Assembly: GCA_933228895.1 (NCBI GenBank)
Contig: OW121856.1
Coordinates: 104,321,027-104,385,026 of the forward strand
Direction: 5' to 3'
Source: Platycnemis pennipes
Lineage: Eukaryota > Arthropoda > Insecta > Odonata > Platycnemididae
Length of the DNA stretch: 64,000 bases
Shown: positions 34,955 to 47,039 of the stretch, piece after piece
Position numbering within the stretch: the stretch's first letter is position 1
Layout of the letters: the number at the start of each line of letters is the position of its first letter
Program-made: the position numbers and the translations under genes
Notes under the pieces: generated by a model
Databases searched by the model: none
Told to the model about the DNA's origin: nothing
Seen by the model: the letters and a program-made list of their open reading frames with translations, nothing else

Positions 34955-35025
34955 GAGTTTTATTTTACCTGGGCGGGATAGGACGTTGCCGTCCTCTCCA
35001 CCCCCCGCCCAGGGCATAAAAGATA
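34955..35025 (-). mobile_element. Retroposon 3' end with strong double hairpin
   Basis: CCTGGGCGGG (34968-34977) pairs perfectly with CCCGCCCAGG (35004-35013), and GGACG/CGTCC (34981-34985, 34990-34994) forms a nested hairpin. On the minus strand this is followed by TAAAATAAAA, resembling the hairpin-plus-A-rich terminus of a LINE. The element's 5' limit is unknown. Confidence 0.5.
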
Positions 35026-38000
35026 CATTATTGGTTATAACATTATTGGTTTAAATAGGTACAGAGTACAAATATATAGTATGATTTGTAAGTATAAAAA
35101 ATAGAGGATTGCTAAAAATGCAAGGTGGAATATATGCGATAAATGAATCGTAACGCTGCAATGTGTTTCTCATAAGTATCTTAACTAAACTCTATTAAAT
35201 ACACCGTAAGCACTCTCGAGAATGCTAAGCAAGGGATGTACTCACCAAGCGTACAGAAACATAGGAAATATAATCATTGGAAGCACTTGTCATTTTTCAT
35301 AATATTGAATTGAAACTGTTCTCCAGTCAATTCATTATTGGCTTACAACTTCCCGCTGCCATAATTCCTCCATTTTACATTCTTCAATTCTATAATGCGA
35401 TAGCATTGAATTTGTTAACATTGAATAATATTTATGAAGTTTAGATCACCTGAATACTTCGCGATTCAAAGTCTTCAGATATTCATTAACGTGAGTGCTG
35501 ATGTTTTGATAGTATTATTATCTTTACTTCTTTCATTATTTTGATTCTTTGATTCGAAAACGGATATATTTATCTAATTGGCCTGTACACCTTATACAGA
35601 GTTTTCGCTCTCATTCTTGTACAAATATATGAAGACATTTACTTCCCTCTGGTTAATTCTGTCAAGAATTTTGTAAGTTGGGCACTTGATGATTTGGTAA
35701 AATACCAAGTGCCACCAAAAAATACGGGACATTGAAAGTGACTTCTAAGGGGCTTATTGCAACCTATAATCTCTCTCAACGTAGCACGCTACTGATATTC
35801 TTCGTGATATCACGGTATTGTTTCTTTCTTATGGAAAGATAAAAAAATCAATCCATTGCACGCATGAGCACGTTGAAACAGAAACAGAAATTTCAGTGGT
35901 GAAGTGAAGGGAGTACGTAAAAGGTAGTGAATTTGGGGCAGAAAACAGGTAGATTCTTGAAAATCAGTGAATAATTAGTCTTTCCTAGGTTAAAAAAGTT
36001 TTTACATGTCATGGATGTCAATAAACCACCTGGACGCTCTTAATGCAAAACTGTTATCCAAGTTATTAAAATATGTGATAACGGAAAAGTTCGGATTTAT
36101 TAAAAAATACCTTGACTTCGTGTGATAAATTGGTATTGACCACAGTTCTATTATCGTTTATTACATATTCAATAGTAATAATTGCCTAATAACTGGCATA
36201 AAACCTATCAATGAATATGAGTTCTGTTGCGATAAGAGTACAATGTTTTAAATTAAATGAAAAAGTATGTGAAAAATGCTCAACATAATAAAATTACCAA
36301 CTCTAGTCATATACATTTAAAAACGTATCCATGAATAAAGGAAAGAACATATTAGTTAATCTAGGAAAAAAATATCAACGAAAAAAATCATATCCAATTA
36401 TATAAATTATCAGTATAAATTTTGAGGACTGCCTATATTTGCCTATTTAATGATGCTATTAAATTTTACATTAATGCTATTAAATGACAATCAGATACCA
36501 GCTAAGGGCGAATTCGGTAGTCATCGTGATTGAAAAAAAACACAATTTGTATTTAACTCAATCATTTAGTTGCAATCAAAAAATTAAAGCGGAACATTAA
36601 TCATTCCATTTGAACGTCGGAATTATTATTCAATTTTTAAACCTTCGCTATATTGGACAATCCTCCACGTGCATTTGAGCCTCCGGTTATTGAGTTGCCA
36701 TAAATCAGCATTTGAATTGCAAAACTATGCGGCTGGGAATTATGTGTGCGGTGACAGCTTGTAACTCAGTCAGTGGATCTTCTGCCATGACCGCGAGGAA
36801 TGGAGAAATGTCGTTTTCCCCCCTACTTCCGTGATACTTATCTAAATATATCGGTCGCAATTTTTCGATAACGATATCCCGTTCGAACGAATCAGGGTAG
36901 GGATTATTTTTCAAGTGAATCGATCCTTACGTCCGTTGATGCGTGTGATTCTTCGAGATATCTTAAAGGAGGAATTTAAAACGTTTTTCATCACGAAGAC
37001 AATAACAACTTAATCTATTCGTTTCCTATTTGCATTATTTTTCCCGATGACGTTAAAAATTAATGGTTGCTCGGGCAACTGGACGGCTGTCTACTACCAC
37101 TTCATTAGTCTGTAATCAGTCTTATTAAACGCAGTACCTTCCCTCAAGTTTAAAAAAATATATTGTCTTTTATGTAGTACCTACTATGGAAAAATTGGTA
37201 GTTGTCCCTGTAGGGCGAAGAACAAAAAGAATAATGTCAGAAATTTATGAATAAAAATTATAGCCACGTGTAGCATATTGCATAACCAGCAATGTTTCGT
37301 ATAAATCTTTGAACTTCTATAGTTAATTCTATTGCCGTTTTTAAATAATCCATCGATATTCAAAACTTTATTGCTAATAATTTATTCTCTTTTAACTAAT
37401 ACTTTTTCGTTGATTTCCTTTGGCTAATGTTCTGGCACAAAATATTTTCTATTTCTTGGATCATAAATAACGTTGGCTATTAGATACCGTCTGGCTATTA
37501 GTAAAAGGATATTTTTGATTATTAAGGAGCAAATTTCCTTGAATTTTTGGCGTGATAAATTGAGAAAAATACCATAAAAATTCTTGTTTTGTGAATTAAA
37601 ATGCAGGGGTTTTGCGCTTTTCATTCATTTTATTTCATTACGAAACCCTTTCATTCCACAAGCATTCTTCCCTTTTTATCTAAATTCTCCCTTTTTTTAC
37701 AAAATGGTTGGGTTTACTCAATTTCACATTTAATCAATTAATAATCAATGATTTCTTTGACGCTTGGCGATGCTTCAATATACTAAATCATAACTTTGAT
37801 GAGAGGACGTAATGAGTAATCCGTAGAAGTTGAGGCAATTCCTAAGGAAATGCTAATCTCGAGATGTTCCATGTTGCGTATGAACTGTCGTTAGTCGTCC
37901 TCCACGTTTTTTGTGGTCGGTGTTACATTTTTTTCATGCTTCATGATTGGTTCTTGCAATTTTGTGCAAAATACACCTCGTGCACATATTTTTGAAAAGC

Positions 38001-38099
38001 GCGAGAAACAAAAAATATTTTTTAAATCTTCGTCACCATTATCATTAGCTATCCACCTCGCTTACACGAGTGTAAAAATTTAAAAAAATCCCCATCGGA
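35026..38099. other. AT-rich sequence without recognisable gene
   Basis: No gene or repeat recognised. A small hairpin (GCACTTG...CAAGTGC) lies near 35680-35712. Confidence 0.4.
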
Positions 38100-40616
38100 A
38101 CAGCTTTTATAGGTCTGTGGTGGGAAAGAGCGAATTTCGCCTCAGTCCCGATGTCCGACGAGTGAAAAGCGAGTCAGCAATAACTCTTTTAATGGATCGG
38201 TCGTGTCTTTCTCGCGGTGTGGACTTTTTTTCGCGTTTTCGGGAGAGTTATTTTTTATTTTTTCGGGGGTGGTTCGGGGCACCGCATTGGAAAATTCACA
38301 TCCCGGCCATCCCTTTGATTAATCCGCCTCGGCGGCTCCCCTAGTTTTCTGCGCAATGTAACAACAACCCCTTCATCCCCTCGATGATTTATAAACCCTC
38401 GAGGGGGCGGGGGGAGAAGGGCAGGGAGGGTGGGATCCCAGAATCACGAGGGCAGTGCAGATGCACCCCGACACGCACTGAGGCAGGAAAGACTCGCCCT
38501 CTCGTAGCTCCGATTTCGGGACGGGAATCTCTGCCGACTGGCCAGCGTCGTAGTTGGGGAAGGGTGGGTTACACATTCATTGGCGCGGACGAGGGTGCCG
38601 TGCAGTGGGGTGGTTTGATTGAGTGTGCTGGGGATAAAGCCGAACTCATTACTTACGTGCTGTTACGAGGAGAAATGAGGCGAGGACGGCCAGTGGCATG
38701 AGCCTGCCCGCGCGGGTATTAGCGTCCATCCTGATGCAGGCGCCGCCGGCGCCACCCCTACTCCTCCTCTCAGCGCCGGCCCTGTCGACCCTGGCGGGGA
38801 CAGGGCCGTCCCCGCTCGCTCTAGCACCTCGGCACATGCTTCCGGAGCGCACCGTATGGGAAACACACCGCCCCGTTTTCGCTTGTATCCGATCGTCAGG
38901 GAGCGGAGCGGTAGGAACTCGCGTGGGGACACCTTATCGGGAGATTCGAAAGCAAGAGAGGTGGAGGAAGAACAAGAAGAAGTAGGAGGAAGAAAAGAGG
39001 AGAAAAGGGGAGACAGAAGGAGGGTCGGTTTTCCCTGTCGTCACTCCCGATCACTCTCGGACCCACTCACTCGCGAAGAACAGAACCACACTTCCCGTGC
39101 ACCTCACGCAAATGATTCACGACTCCTTGGTCACGATGGGGACACTTCTCGCCTTGGATCACACGATGCGCCGGGCACTTGTCACCGAGGGTCATGTTAA
39201 GCGGAAGGACACGAAAGTTTCTTGGCGTGAAATTTCAACCCAGGTAACTTTCACGCCAAACCTGCGGTCTCTATACAACACTGGGGAGGTGGTGGAAAAA
39301 ATAGGCTCTTTACCTACTTGACGGGAATACTAGCTACTCCCTAAACACATTCACACACGTGCACACGATAATACAGCTTCCGTAAAATCGTCACATCAAT
39401 GAACACCGATTCTGCTATCCTCTTGAACTAACGATAATCCTTGGTGTGTAGAGATTTACAGCGTGCTTCACAGACTTTCTTTAGGTAGACAATAATTTTT
39501 TTCTAGAACATCAAGCTCCAATATTTTAATTACTTCCAGTGCTAGCTTTAAAGTAATTGATAAGGGATTGTTCGATTTTCCTCCTCTTGCGACAGACGGA
39601 GGGAAATAATATTCCTCTCCCTCCGATTGGCTCGTTTAAACCCTCTCAGATCTCTCCCTCAACTCCTTCCTCAGTCTTTTTCGCTCCCTCCAAGGAAGCC
39701 TTCTTGACTCTGGGAGGTAAACTTCTCCGAGAAGCCGGTCGTGGGTGAGGGACTTCGGCGGGCAGAGGGAGCAGACGGCCGCTCACGTTGACGGGACGGG
39801 TGCGGCAGCGTCCGCCTGAGACGATGTTTCGGGTGTTGAACGAGAAGTTCGGACGGGGGTGAAGATTCGGTGGAGAAGGCGGAGGAGGGTAGAAAGCGGG
39901 GTCCAGGGACCCCGACGCGAGAGGAACTCGGGGAGAGAAAGATTGGGGAAGAAGAGACGGGGGAGAGGGAGAAAGTGCAGCAATTAGCGTGGCATCCCCA
40001 CCCCGGCACATAACGAGCGGGACGAAGGGGGAAACTCGGCGAAGAACGTTCGCACACACACCCTCAAGAGAGAAGCGAAGACATCCTCTCCCCTCCTCAC
40101 TTTCTGTCCACGGAGGGCAGCGGCACCGGCGGATATAAGCCCTCAGGTCCCATCAAGATCCCCGGAGCGAAGCCGTCCCACCAAGGATCCGTCTTTATTC
40201 TCATATTAGGGTCTTTCTTAGCCGATCTTAGGGGTTTGGAGGCGTCACCTCCTCATGCAAACGTCACGACCACCGGCGAAGAGGATCCTCCGGTGTTTCC
40301 GAACCGCATTCGTCCAAAGGGAAGGATTTATTTTCAGGCGATTTTCGATCGAGGGGTTGATTTTAATTCGGACTCCCTACGCGGAAAGAGAGCCGGGTTT
40401 CCTTCCTCTCTCACGAACACTCCCACTCGACGCTGAAGCGTACATCACCGCGCGCGACGTGGGATCGGTGCCCGCCGGACAAGCGCTGGTAGTCGCCCGC
40501 GCGCCACTCGGTAAAACGTTTCGCCGGCCGACGGAGTGGATCCTTCACTCGCGAAGCTCCGAGCACGACTGGTGGAGTGACGCCCCTGAACGCCTTCTCT
40601 TCCCCACGGATGAACA

Positions 40617-40630
40617 GTTACCATGGCAAC
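40617..40630. promoter_or_regulatory. Perfect RFX X-box
   Basis: GTTACCATGGCAAC is a fully palindromic X-box matching the RFX consensus GTHNYYATRRNAAC at every position. RFX factors bind such sites, typically near the start of ciliary genes in metazoans. It lies within the CpG-rich block. Confidence 0.55.
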
Positions 40631-40769
40631 GAGTCCCCCCATTAAGCCCTCTCAGGGGCCCCTCTCTCTCCCTCCCCTCCCCCCCCCCCCCCACATTTCT
40701 CCTCCACCCCCTCCCCTCATAGCAGAGTCCCCTGGCGAACGCTCGCTCCCTGGCCCCGCCTTACTATAG
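40623..40769 (+). CDS. Short proline-rich frame from an optimal-context ATG
   Basis: The ATG inside ACCATGG has an ideal initiation context. It opens a 48-codon frame beginning MATSPPIKPSQGP, continuing as a proline/leucine-rich stretch encoded by the C-rich tract, and ending at TAG 40767-40769. It could be the N-terminus of a spliced gene or pure coincidence with the X-box, which shares the same bases. No donor site in the frame is persuasive. Confidence 0.15.
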   Translation: MATSPPIKPSQGPLSLPPLPPPPHISPPPPPLIAESPGERSLPGPALL

Positions 40770-41326
40770 CATCTTTCTTCCTCATTTCTTTCTGCCTCCC
40801 TCTTTTTATTCCCTTTTTCTTTCCCCCTCCCTCTTTCCCTCACCACTGCCGTCCACGCCCTCAATTTACTCGTGAGTAGGGTGGGAGGGGAAGGAGGGTG
40901 GGGGAGTTTTTGGAAGAGCGCAACCCTTAATCATTCACCCCTTTTCTCCCTTCGCCCTATGCGTATCTGTCCACTCCCTCCCTCTCTCTCGCCGCGCCTA
41001 TCCCTCTTCCTTTGTTTCGTAACGTCGCCGTGCGTGGCTGTTTCGAAGGCACAGAGTTGCGTGTCACGCGTCCTAGGGTAATTGACAGCCACCGCCAGTG
41101 CAGTCATTAGCAGCAGGGCACCGGCAGTTTGTTCGTAAGGGTGCCCACTGCGCCATTCCGGCGGAAACTTTGCCGGCGGGGAGGATTTTTTTTTCAGGGT
41201 TCAAGCGCGCTTCAAAATTTAGGGGACCATTTGACGGACAGAGTTCTGCACTTTGAATCCCCTTCAGGAGATGTATAGACGATGAATCAATAATAAAGAT
41301 TTATGTATTAAAATCCAATTACAATT

Positions 41327-41668
41327 AGCCTCTTGGCCTCCTGGGTAGTTGTATTTGAAACCGTCGGAATTATTTCGAATAGGTAACCAAGGAGTCACGT
41401 GGTACAAACGCGAATGGTTTGCAAAGTCAGTCTCTCTGAATTGCTCGTTTCAATATCATTAACTGTTTTCACATGAGTTTTTCTCGTCTGTCTCGACTAT
41501 AGAGCTCCCAGATGAGATAAAACACAAGAATAAATATTGAATTATGGCGTTATCAGCGGTTTTAAGACACCAAATTTGCAAACCATCGTGTTTATACCAC
41601 GTGACTTCATGGTTACTAATTCGAGAGAATCCCGACGGTTTCAAACACAACCCCTCTGGCAACGCTCA
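41327..41668. mobile_element. Fold-back MITE, family M1, copy 2
   Basis: Same inverted arms as 13378-13728. The left arm has GAAACCGTCGGAATTAT and GGTAACCAAGGAGTCACGTGG; the right arm is its inverse ending in CCCCTCTGGCAACGCTCAAG. Arms are about 110 bp, the centre about 120 bp and itself partly palindromic. Non-coding. Confidence 0.75.
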
Positions 41669-42649
41669 AGAATAAATTTTAAATCATTGGTAAAGGCAAT
41701 CATTTCAAGCGTTACACAAGGGTGTGTGGCAGTGGCTGGTATGTCAATAGCTGTGAATCGAGTTAGAATTTTAGTTTAAAAAAAACTATGGTAAATAATG
41801 AAGCATGGTGTGTTATAAGTTCAAAATGATAATTCTTTGTTTGTAATATTGTCATCTATTTGCGTGGGAAAAACTAGTATAATATCACTCGATCCAGCAA
41901 TTTATTTCTTTTAGTGATCACTTTTATATGTTCCGCTTATGTGGAGTGGATGGGAATACTTATAGTGTTAAATTTTTGAATTCTTGTAAATTGAATTTGT
42001 CAAGTATCAAAAGATATTGCTTAAAAGGGATGAAGTGCATGAAAGAGATTAAAATAAATTAGTATATCAGTCCAAGGTATTTATAAAGGCTTTTTCAGTC
42101 ATTATCGTATTTACATCAAATCACTGATTAGGGTACACAGTAAATTTTATAATGTTCCATGATCTTAATTTTTGGGCTTGGAAAATCTCACATCCGTTAA
42201 GCTATTTTTTTACTTTTTGAAATGAAATTAGTTCCTGGTTTTTTGGTGTAGAATATCTGCCTTCTACTATTTTCAACACACGTGGTGTATTCAATGGAAA
42301 AGATGCATAAACAGTGATGAAATGTGTAATTATCCTTATAGTGTAAACGTTTCTTTTTTTGTACTGTGACCAATGGTTTGTGGTACCAATAACTTAATTA
42401 TTATTTAGATCAAGTCATTCATTATTTTTTCGTATAGTTTCGGAGGTATTTTCAATTACTGTGGAGGTCATCAGCACCTACCTCTTCATCAGAGGTAAGT
42501 GCACTTACCTCTGATGGAAGTGAGCGATAGACTTGATGAAAGAAATATTCTAGGAACAGAACAACCGAAGAGTTAAAGCCGGTGTTGAAATTACCCTAGT
42601 GTAAACGAGAGGCACCAACGGGTCTACGGTTTCACATCCGACTGACTCA
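41669..42649. other. AT-rich sequence with a perfect 30-bp palindrome
   Basis: No gene recognised; see 42487-42516. Confidence 0.4.
42487..42516. repeat. Perfect 30-bp palindrome, no spacer
   Basis: Arm CATCAGAGGTAAGTG (42487-42501) is followed directly by its reverse complement CACTTACCTCTGATG. A further degenerate copy of part of the arm (CACCTACCTCTTCATC) lies just upstream at about 42475-42490. Confidence 0.9.
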
Positions 42650-42858
42650 GTATTCTCTAGTTCATGATGCATGTATTAACAACCGATGCATGTATTCCCT
42701 TAATTACTATGTATATACTAACTATCTAGCTTCATGTGACCCTATTATGTAGCATGTTTCCATGTAGTAGCTTGTTTGCATGACAATATGGCCTGTTTGG
42801 TGATCTTCACCCCCTGCCACACACCCTCGCGGTGGCTTGCAGGGTATCGCGTAGAGGT
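42650..42858 (+). mobile_element. LINE family A, 3'-UTR fragment (A6)
   Basis: GTTCATGATGCATGTATTAACAACC through the terminal hairpin (intact CCCTGC/GCAGGG) and GTATCGCGTAGA. It starts upstream of the family stop codon and lacks the tandem tail. Confidence 0.75.
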
Positions 42859-44284
42859 TTATACAGAATTTTCTGCATTGCAATATCCACACAGCTCTCA
42901 GATAGTGACTGTATAAACATTGAAAAAATACTATCACAGCTGGAATTTCTACCGTATGATAGAAAGCCATATTCAAGACACTTCATCCTTTTTCTACTAT
43001 TTCACCCTAAGACACTACTTCCTCGATGATCTTTCTTTGGTCTTTTATTTAATACAAAACTAGTAGCAATAGCATGAGCCATTTCTCTTTCTTTCTTAAG
43101 AAATACCTAGAAGTAGGCGTGCGGAAACGGTAAAAGAAACAAACATTTTGCAATGAACAAGATAGAGAGTGCAATAGAATGACTACAATTCCGGAAAAGA
43201 GTATAAGAATACACATTTTTACTATTCATCCACTGGTAATTAGATTCAGTAATTTTGTAATTCAAGGCAATATGTGCGTTACAATGCCAATACTATCTAA
43301 CTGTAAACTTGTGAACTGTTGATTCAAGAAGGATATTCCCTCGTTGATGGTTTGGACTTAATCCAAACCGAAAATAATTTAGGGTACCACAGGAAAAAAC
43401 CACCTCTATCCGACTTCTCCTGAAGATAAAGCTTGTAGCCTCAAGATTTCGTTCTCAGGCTAATCGCGACATTCTCTTTGATAAACTCCACTATTTGTTC
43501 ACGATCTCATGTAACCATAAAACAGTATATAAGTTAATATCGATTATGGTAGACAATGAAATGTAGGTATAGTGAATATTTAGAGTCATAGTGAAGTTCA
43601 CAATGTCTCCTGAATACATAATAAAGGTTATGATCAAGGCATGGCCATGTCACTTAAGATAAAAAAATAGTTGATGAGGCTAGGTTAAACTTGGAGGCAT
43701 GATAATATTAATAACGTAACATACACGTTAGAAACGCGAGTTAATTAATTTTGGCCGAACTTTTAGCAATGGTCGGAGTTCGTTATATAAAGGGGACAGT
43801 AGAGCGACTCGGGGAGTCGAATTTTATCAATCGGTCCATGTTGAGGTAAATCCACGTCGCGGAGTCGTCTGAAATAAGGTAAATCTGCAAAGGACAGGAT
43901 TCCGGTATAGCAGCCAAGTAAGACACGAGGAGCTGGTCTTCAACCATCTGGGCTGCAAAATCTCGGGGTTGCATACGGAGGCAGATATTTCGACTTCAAG
44001 GAGACAGACGAGGAATCATCAGAGAGCCTGCGCGTAATTAAGTGTTAATTACTCCTCACTAAAACCTGTATGTATTAATTTTAAGAAGGTTATTTATTTG
44101 TATACGAGTGTCAGTGATCAGTGAAGCGGCTCTGAAAGTATTAAAATGATATATGGCCTGCCTGTCCTATTTAAACAAGAGCTTGAAGAGGGAAGAGAAT
44201 TATTGTGTCTTTGTATTCTAAGTAGGGTATTATTTTGTTTTTATTTGCTTTGTGTGGGAGATATCAGAAAGGAGGTGACGTATT
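42859..44284. other. AT-rich sequence, possible solo LTR or promoter near 43745-44100
   Basis: No protein gene recognised. Around 43784 there is a TATA box followed by GC-rich sequence and, ~250 bp on, an AT-rich region, a layout resembling an LTR. I could not identify TG...CA ends or a target duplication, so this stays open. Confidence 0.3.
43784..43792 (+). promoter_or_regulatory. Candidate TATA box
   Basis: TATATAAAG in a GGAGTTCG-TATATAAA-GGGGAC context, with a small GACTC/GAGTC hairpin at about +25. Motif only. Confidence 0.3.
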
Positions 44285-45495
44285 TGAAAAGTGTAATATC
44301 TGAAGTGTATTTATATGGGCTAGACAGTAACATTATATCATGGATTAATGATTTTCTGCATGATCGGGTGCAAAGGGTTGTTTTGGACGGTGTTACATCA
44401 CCGGAAATTGAAGGTCGGGGGTCCCACAAGGTAGTGTGATAGGTCCACTTCGATTCCTTCTGTACACTAATGATATCAATTACGTGGTAAAAAGTAAGCT
44501 TCGTCTATTTGCCGCTGACGCACTTGTGTACATGGAAATTGTAAGCCCAAACGATAAAGAGTACTTAAATGATCATCGACAAGCAATTGAAAATTGGTGT
44601 GATACATGGCAGTTAGAAATAAATTTTAAAAAATGTGTAGTAATGAATTTTTGGAAAAAGAATAGATCTCCTCCTAGCACATACAAATTAAGTAATAATG
44701 AAACAACAAACGTGGAATCCATTACATATCTTCGAATAAGACTGACAAATGATTTTTCTTGGGGTAAACACATACGTGAAATAATGGGTCAAGCTAATCG
44801 TAAACTGGGATTCAACAAAAGATTATTGGGTAAATGTGACGATCATGTACGAGAAATCAGCTACTTTTCCCTTGTTAGACCTCATTTGGAATATGCTGCC
44901 AGTGTATGGGATCCCTACGAAATCGGTCTAAGTAATGAACTTGAACGTGTGCAGCGAAGATCGGCAAGATTTGTAAAGGGACGATACGATAATTATATTA
45001 GCGTAACCAGTCTATTAAAAGAATTGAAATGGGAATCATTGTCAGATCGCAGGTTGAAATTTAGACTTAATCTCTTAAACAAATTCCAAGGCAATATTTT
45101 CAGTGATGATGTTAAAAATATTTTACGAACCCCAACTTACTATGGCAGACTGGACCATAATCATAAAGTTAGAGAAATTGATTGCCGAACTGACCGATTC
45201 AAAATGTCCTTTTTCCCGAGTACAATTAGAGATACGAATAACGGAAAATATGTCCAATCGGAGAGTAGCAATGGATAGCATTGGTAGCTGCATGTTGGTA
45301 TGAGCACTTAAAGCTAACCCTACTAACAGAATGTTTTTGCATGTTTGCATTGCAATTTCTATCTTTTTTAAATGGTGAAGTTCTGACTAGTAAACTAATA
45401 CTATTCCTTTTCTATGCATGATATGTAGTGCATGTTTGGTGAGAAATAACCCCCTGCCACACACCTTTGTGGTGGCTTGCAGGGTATTATGAAGA
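44285..45495 (+). mobile_element. LINE family A, longest copy (A7)
   Basis: 1.2 kb from within the RT palm to the 3' hairpin (CCCTGC...GCAGGG, 45451-45483). It belongs to a subfamily shared with 59521-60215 and 62605-63000, whose C-terminus and 3' UTR differ from A1 and A10. The tandem tail is reduced to GAAGATG. Confidence 0.85.
44436..45278 (+). pseudogene. RT of LINE family A, mutated active site and frameshift
   Basis: RT domain blocks in order: VYLYGLDSNIISWINDFLHD in the preceding frame (44285-44439), then after a 1-base loss near 44411-44415 GVPQGSVIGPLRFLLYTND (the frame continues upstream of the nominal start), then LRLFAADALVY, WQLEINFKKC, YLRIRLTNDFSWGKHI, FSLVRPHLEYAASVWDP and ERVQRRSARFVKGRYD. 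The catalytic box is FAAD where FADD is required, so one of the two essential aspartates is alanine (GCT for GAT). With the frameshift this copy cannot encode active RT. From 44436 the frame is open to the natural stop at 45276-45278. Confidence 0.85.
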
Positions 45496-47039
45496 TGTGT
45501 TTGAGCTAGTCTGGAATTACACTATTTTGTTAAATTGAATGGTTTCTAGTTTCCATAACAGCAACCTTCGGTGTCGCGAAAACATTAGATATTACAATAC
45601 ATTAACGTGAACGGACTCCCTTCTCTCTCTCTCTTGCTATTCCGAACTTTGTCCCTCACGCATGTTTGTGGCTGAGGCGAGTATTGGATGCGTGTGCATT
45701 CCCGTCGCCCCGCGTTTTCCCTAACTTCCGAATTCTCCTTGACACCGCCCCCCTCCCGCGGGGCAGATCCGCCCCCCCACATCGCATCCTTCCATCATCC
45801 CTTTCATTTCCTGCATAAGCTGTCCCTGCGACGCGGTACTTGAAACTCTCTCTCTCTCTCTCCTCTTCCATTTTCGCCCACACATCAACGTCGAGGCCAA
45901 GGAGAAGTGGAAGAGGAGAGAGGAGGAAAATAAAAGGGAGAGAGTTTTTAAGTGCTTTCCCCTCTTCCTCCCCATATCTACACCCCCTCGCCAAACCCCA
46001 ACGTGGATTCGGTTTCCCGCCTTGGAGAAGTTTTCCGAACGTCCTTCCCCTTCACATCTCGTTTTATTGCGGAGCAGGGAAGACGGGCAAGTTTTTACAG
46101 TGCGGGCTCCTCAGGGGACTGCAGAGGGTCCCTCCCTCTTCCTCCCTCCTCTGCGTCACGGAGGGCTATCCTCGGGGCTTTGTCGCTGGAGAGTCGGACA
46201 GGGTGCAGGGTTTTCATCCTCCCCCTTCCGAGCCACCCCTTATCCGCCGTGGGATCTGCCCGGTGAGCGCTAGGGCCGGCCAGAGCCATTGTGTCTGCAG
46301 CTGCTCTTGAGGCCTCGGAGTAAGAGGGTGCTTCGTCCACCGATTTCAGGGCAACTCTCGAGCTTCGTTCTTTTCATCAGCGGTTTTTGGCGTCGCAGCT
46401 TTGATCTGCGTGTGTTTACCGTTCATGCCACGTAAATTGACACCCAAATTCATTCTTACGGTGGCTGGAGTGATGTTTGTCTATGTACAGGTTTGCGTGA
46501 AACTTTAAGTACGCTTCCTTATAAGTGATATGGGTTCAAGTTTAACAAAATGCACTTTACGGATTTGATTTTTTGTGTCATTCAACGCTTTATCAAAATA
46601 AATTTCGTTATAACTCTATAGCTCATGTACAGATTTTCTTCTTGACGTAAAATAATAAAAATCATAGAATAAATAATAAGTAAAATAATAAAAAGTTATA
46701 ATGACTTCTGACAAATATCACGCAATCACGCTGACTCAAAGGTACAAAAAAGCATATGACGGGACTGTCATAACGTTCGCCTTAATTTTGAGTATCGCAC
46801 CGAAACCTACCGATAGTAGCCATGACATTCTTTGTCTTGCCAAGTCAAAACTAATTTTAAATAAGGAGGTTACACCGTGACTCCGCAATTCGAAATCCAG
46901 TAAATGAGCAATGTTATTTAATGAATAAATACCGATCCAGGTAAACACCTAAATTGAAAATCATCTATTGGGTGATAACGCATGCACCATAATTGTATGA
47001 GCATGCTATTATAATGCGCGCTGTAGTTGCATTCTATTT
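45496..47039. other. GC-rich patch (about 45580-46350) and flanks
   Basis: CpG- and CT-rich; opposing frames of 112 (minus) and 156 (plus) codons overlap and look compositional. There is a CT microsatellite at 45846-45862. Possible promoter region; no supported gene. Confidence 0.3.

Larger units (their letters stand above)
38100..41200. other. Large CpG-rich block, candidate host promoter/first exon
   Basis: About 3 kb of raised GC and CpG with CT-rich and GA-rich tracts and C14 at 40679-40692. Many overlapping frames on both strands (up to 155 codons, 40255-40722) result from the composition. Possible exon-like pieces: 39097-39242 (plus), where an open frame ends at CAG|GTAACT, a fair 5' splice site; and the frame from 38698, whose first ~35 residues are hydrophobic with an alanine/leucine run. 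None matches a protein I recognise. The block contains a perfect RFX X-box at 40617. It is the most gene-promoter-like region in the window. Confidence 0.4.

Noticed and set aside
40255..40722. 155-codon plus frame in the CpG-rich block
   Set aside because: Ends in a poly-proline/serine tract from the C-rich run, overlaps other frames, and no conserved motif is seen.
43745..44110. Solo LTR
   Set aside because: TATA box and layout are suggestive, but no TG/CA termini, target duplication or second copy could be found, so it is listed only as a candidate promoter.
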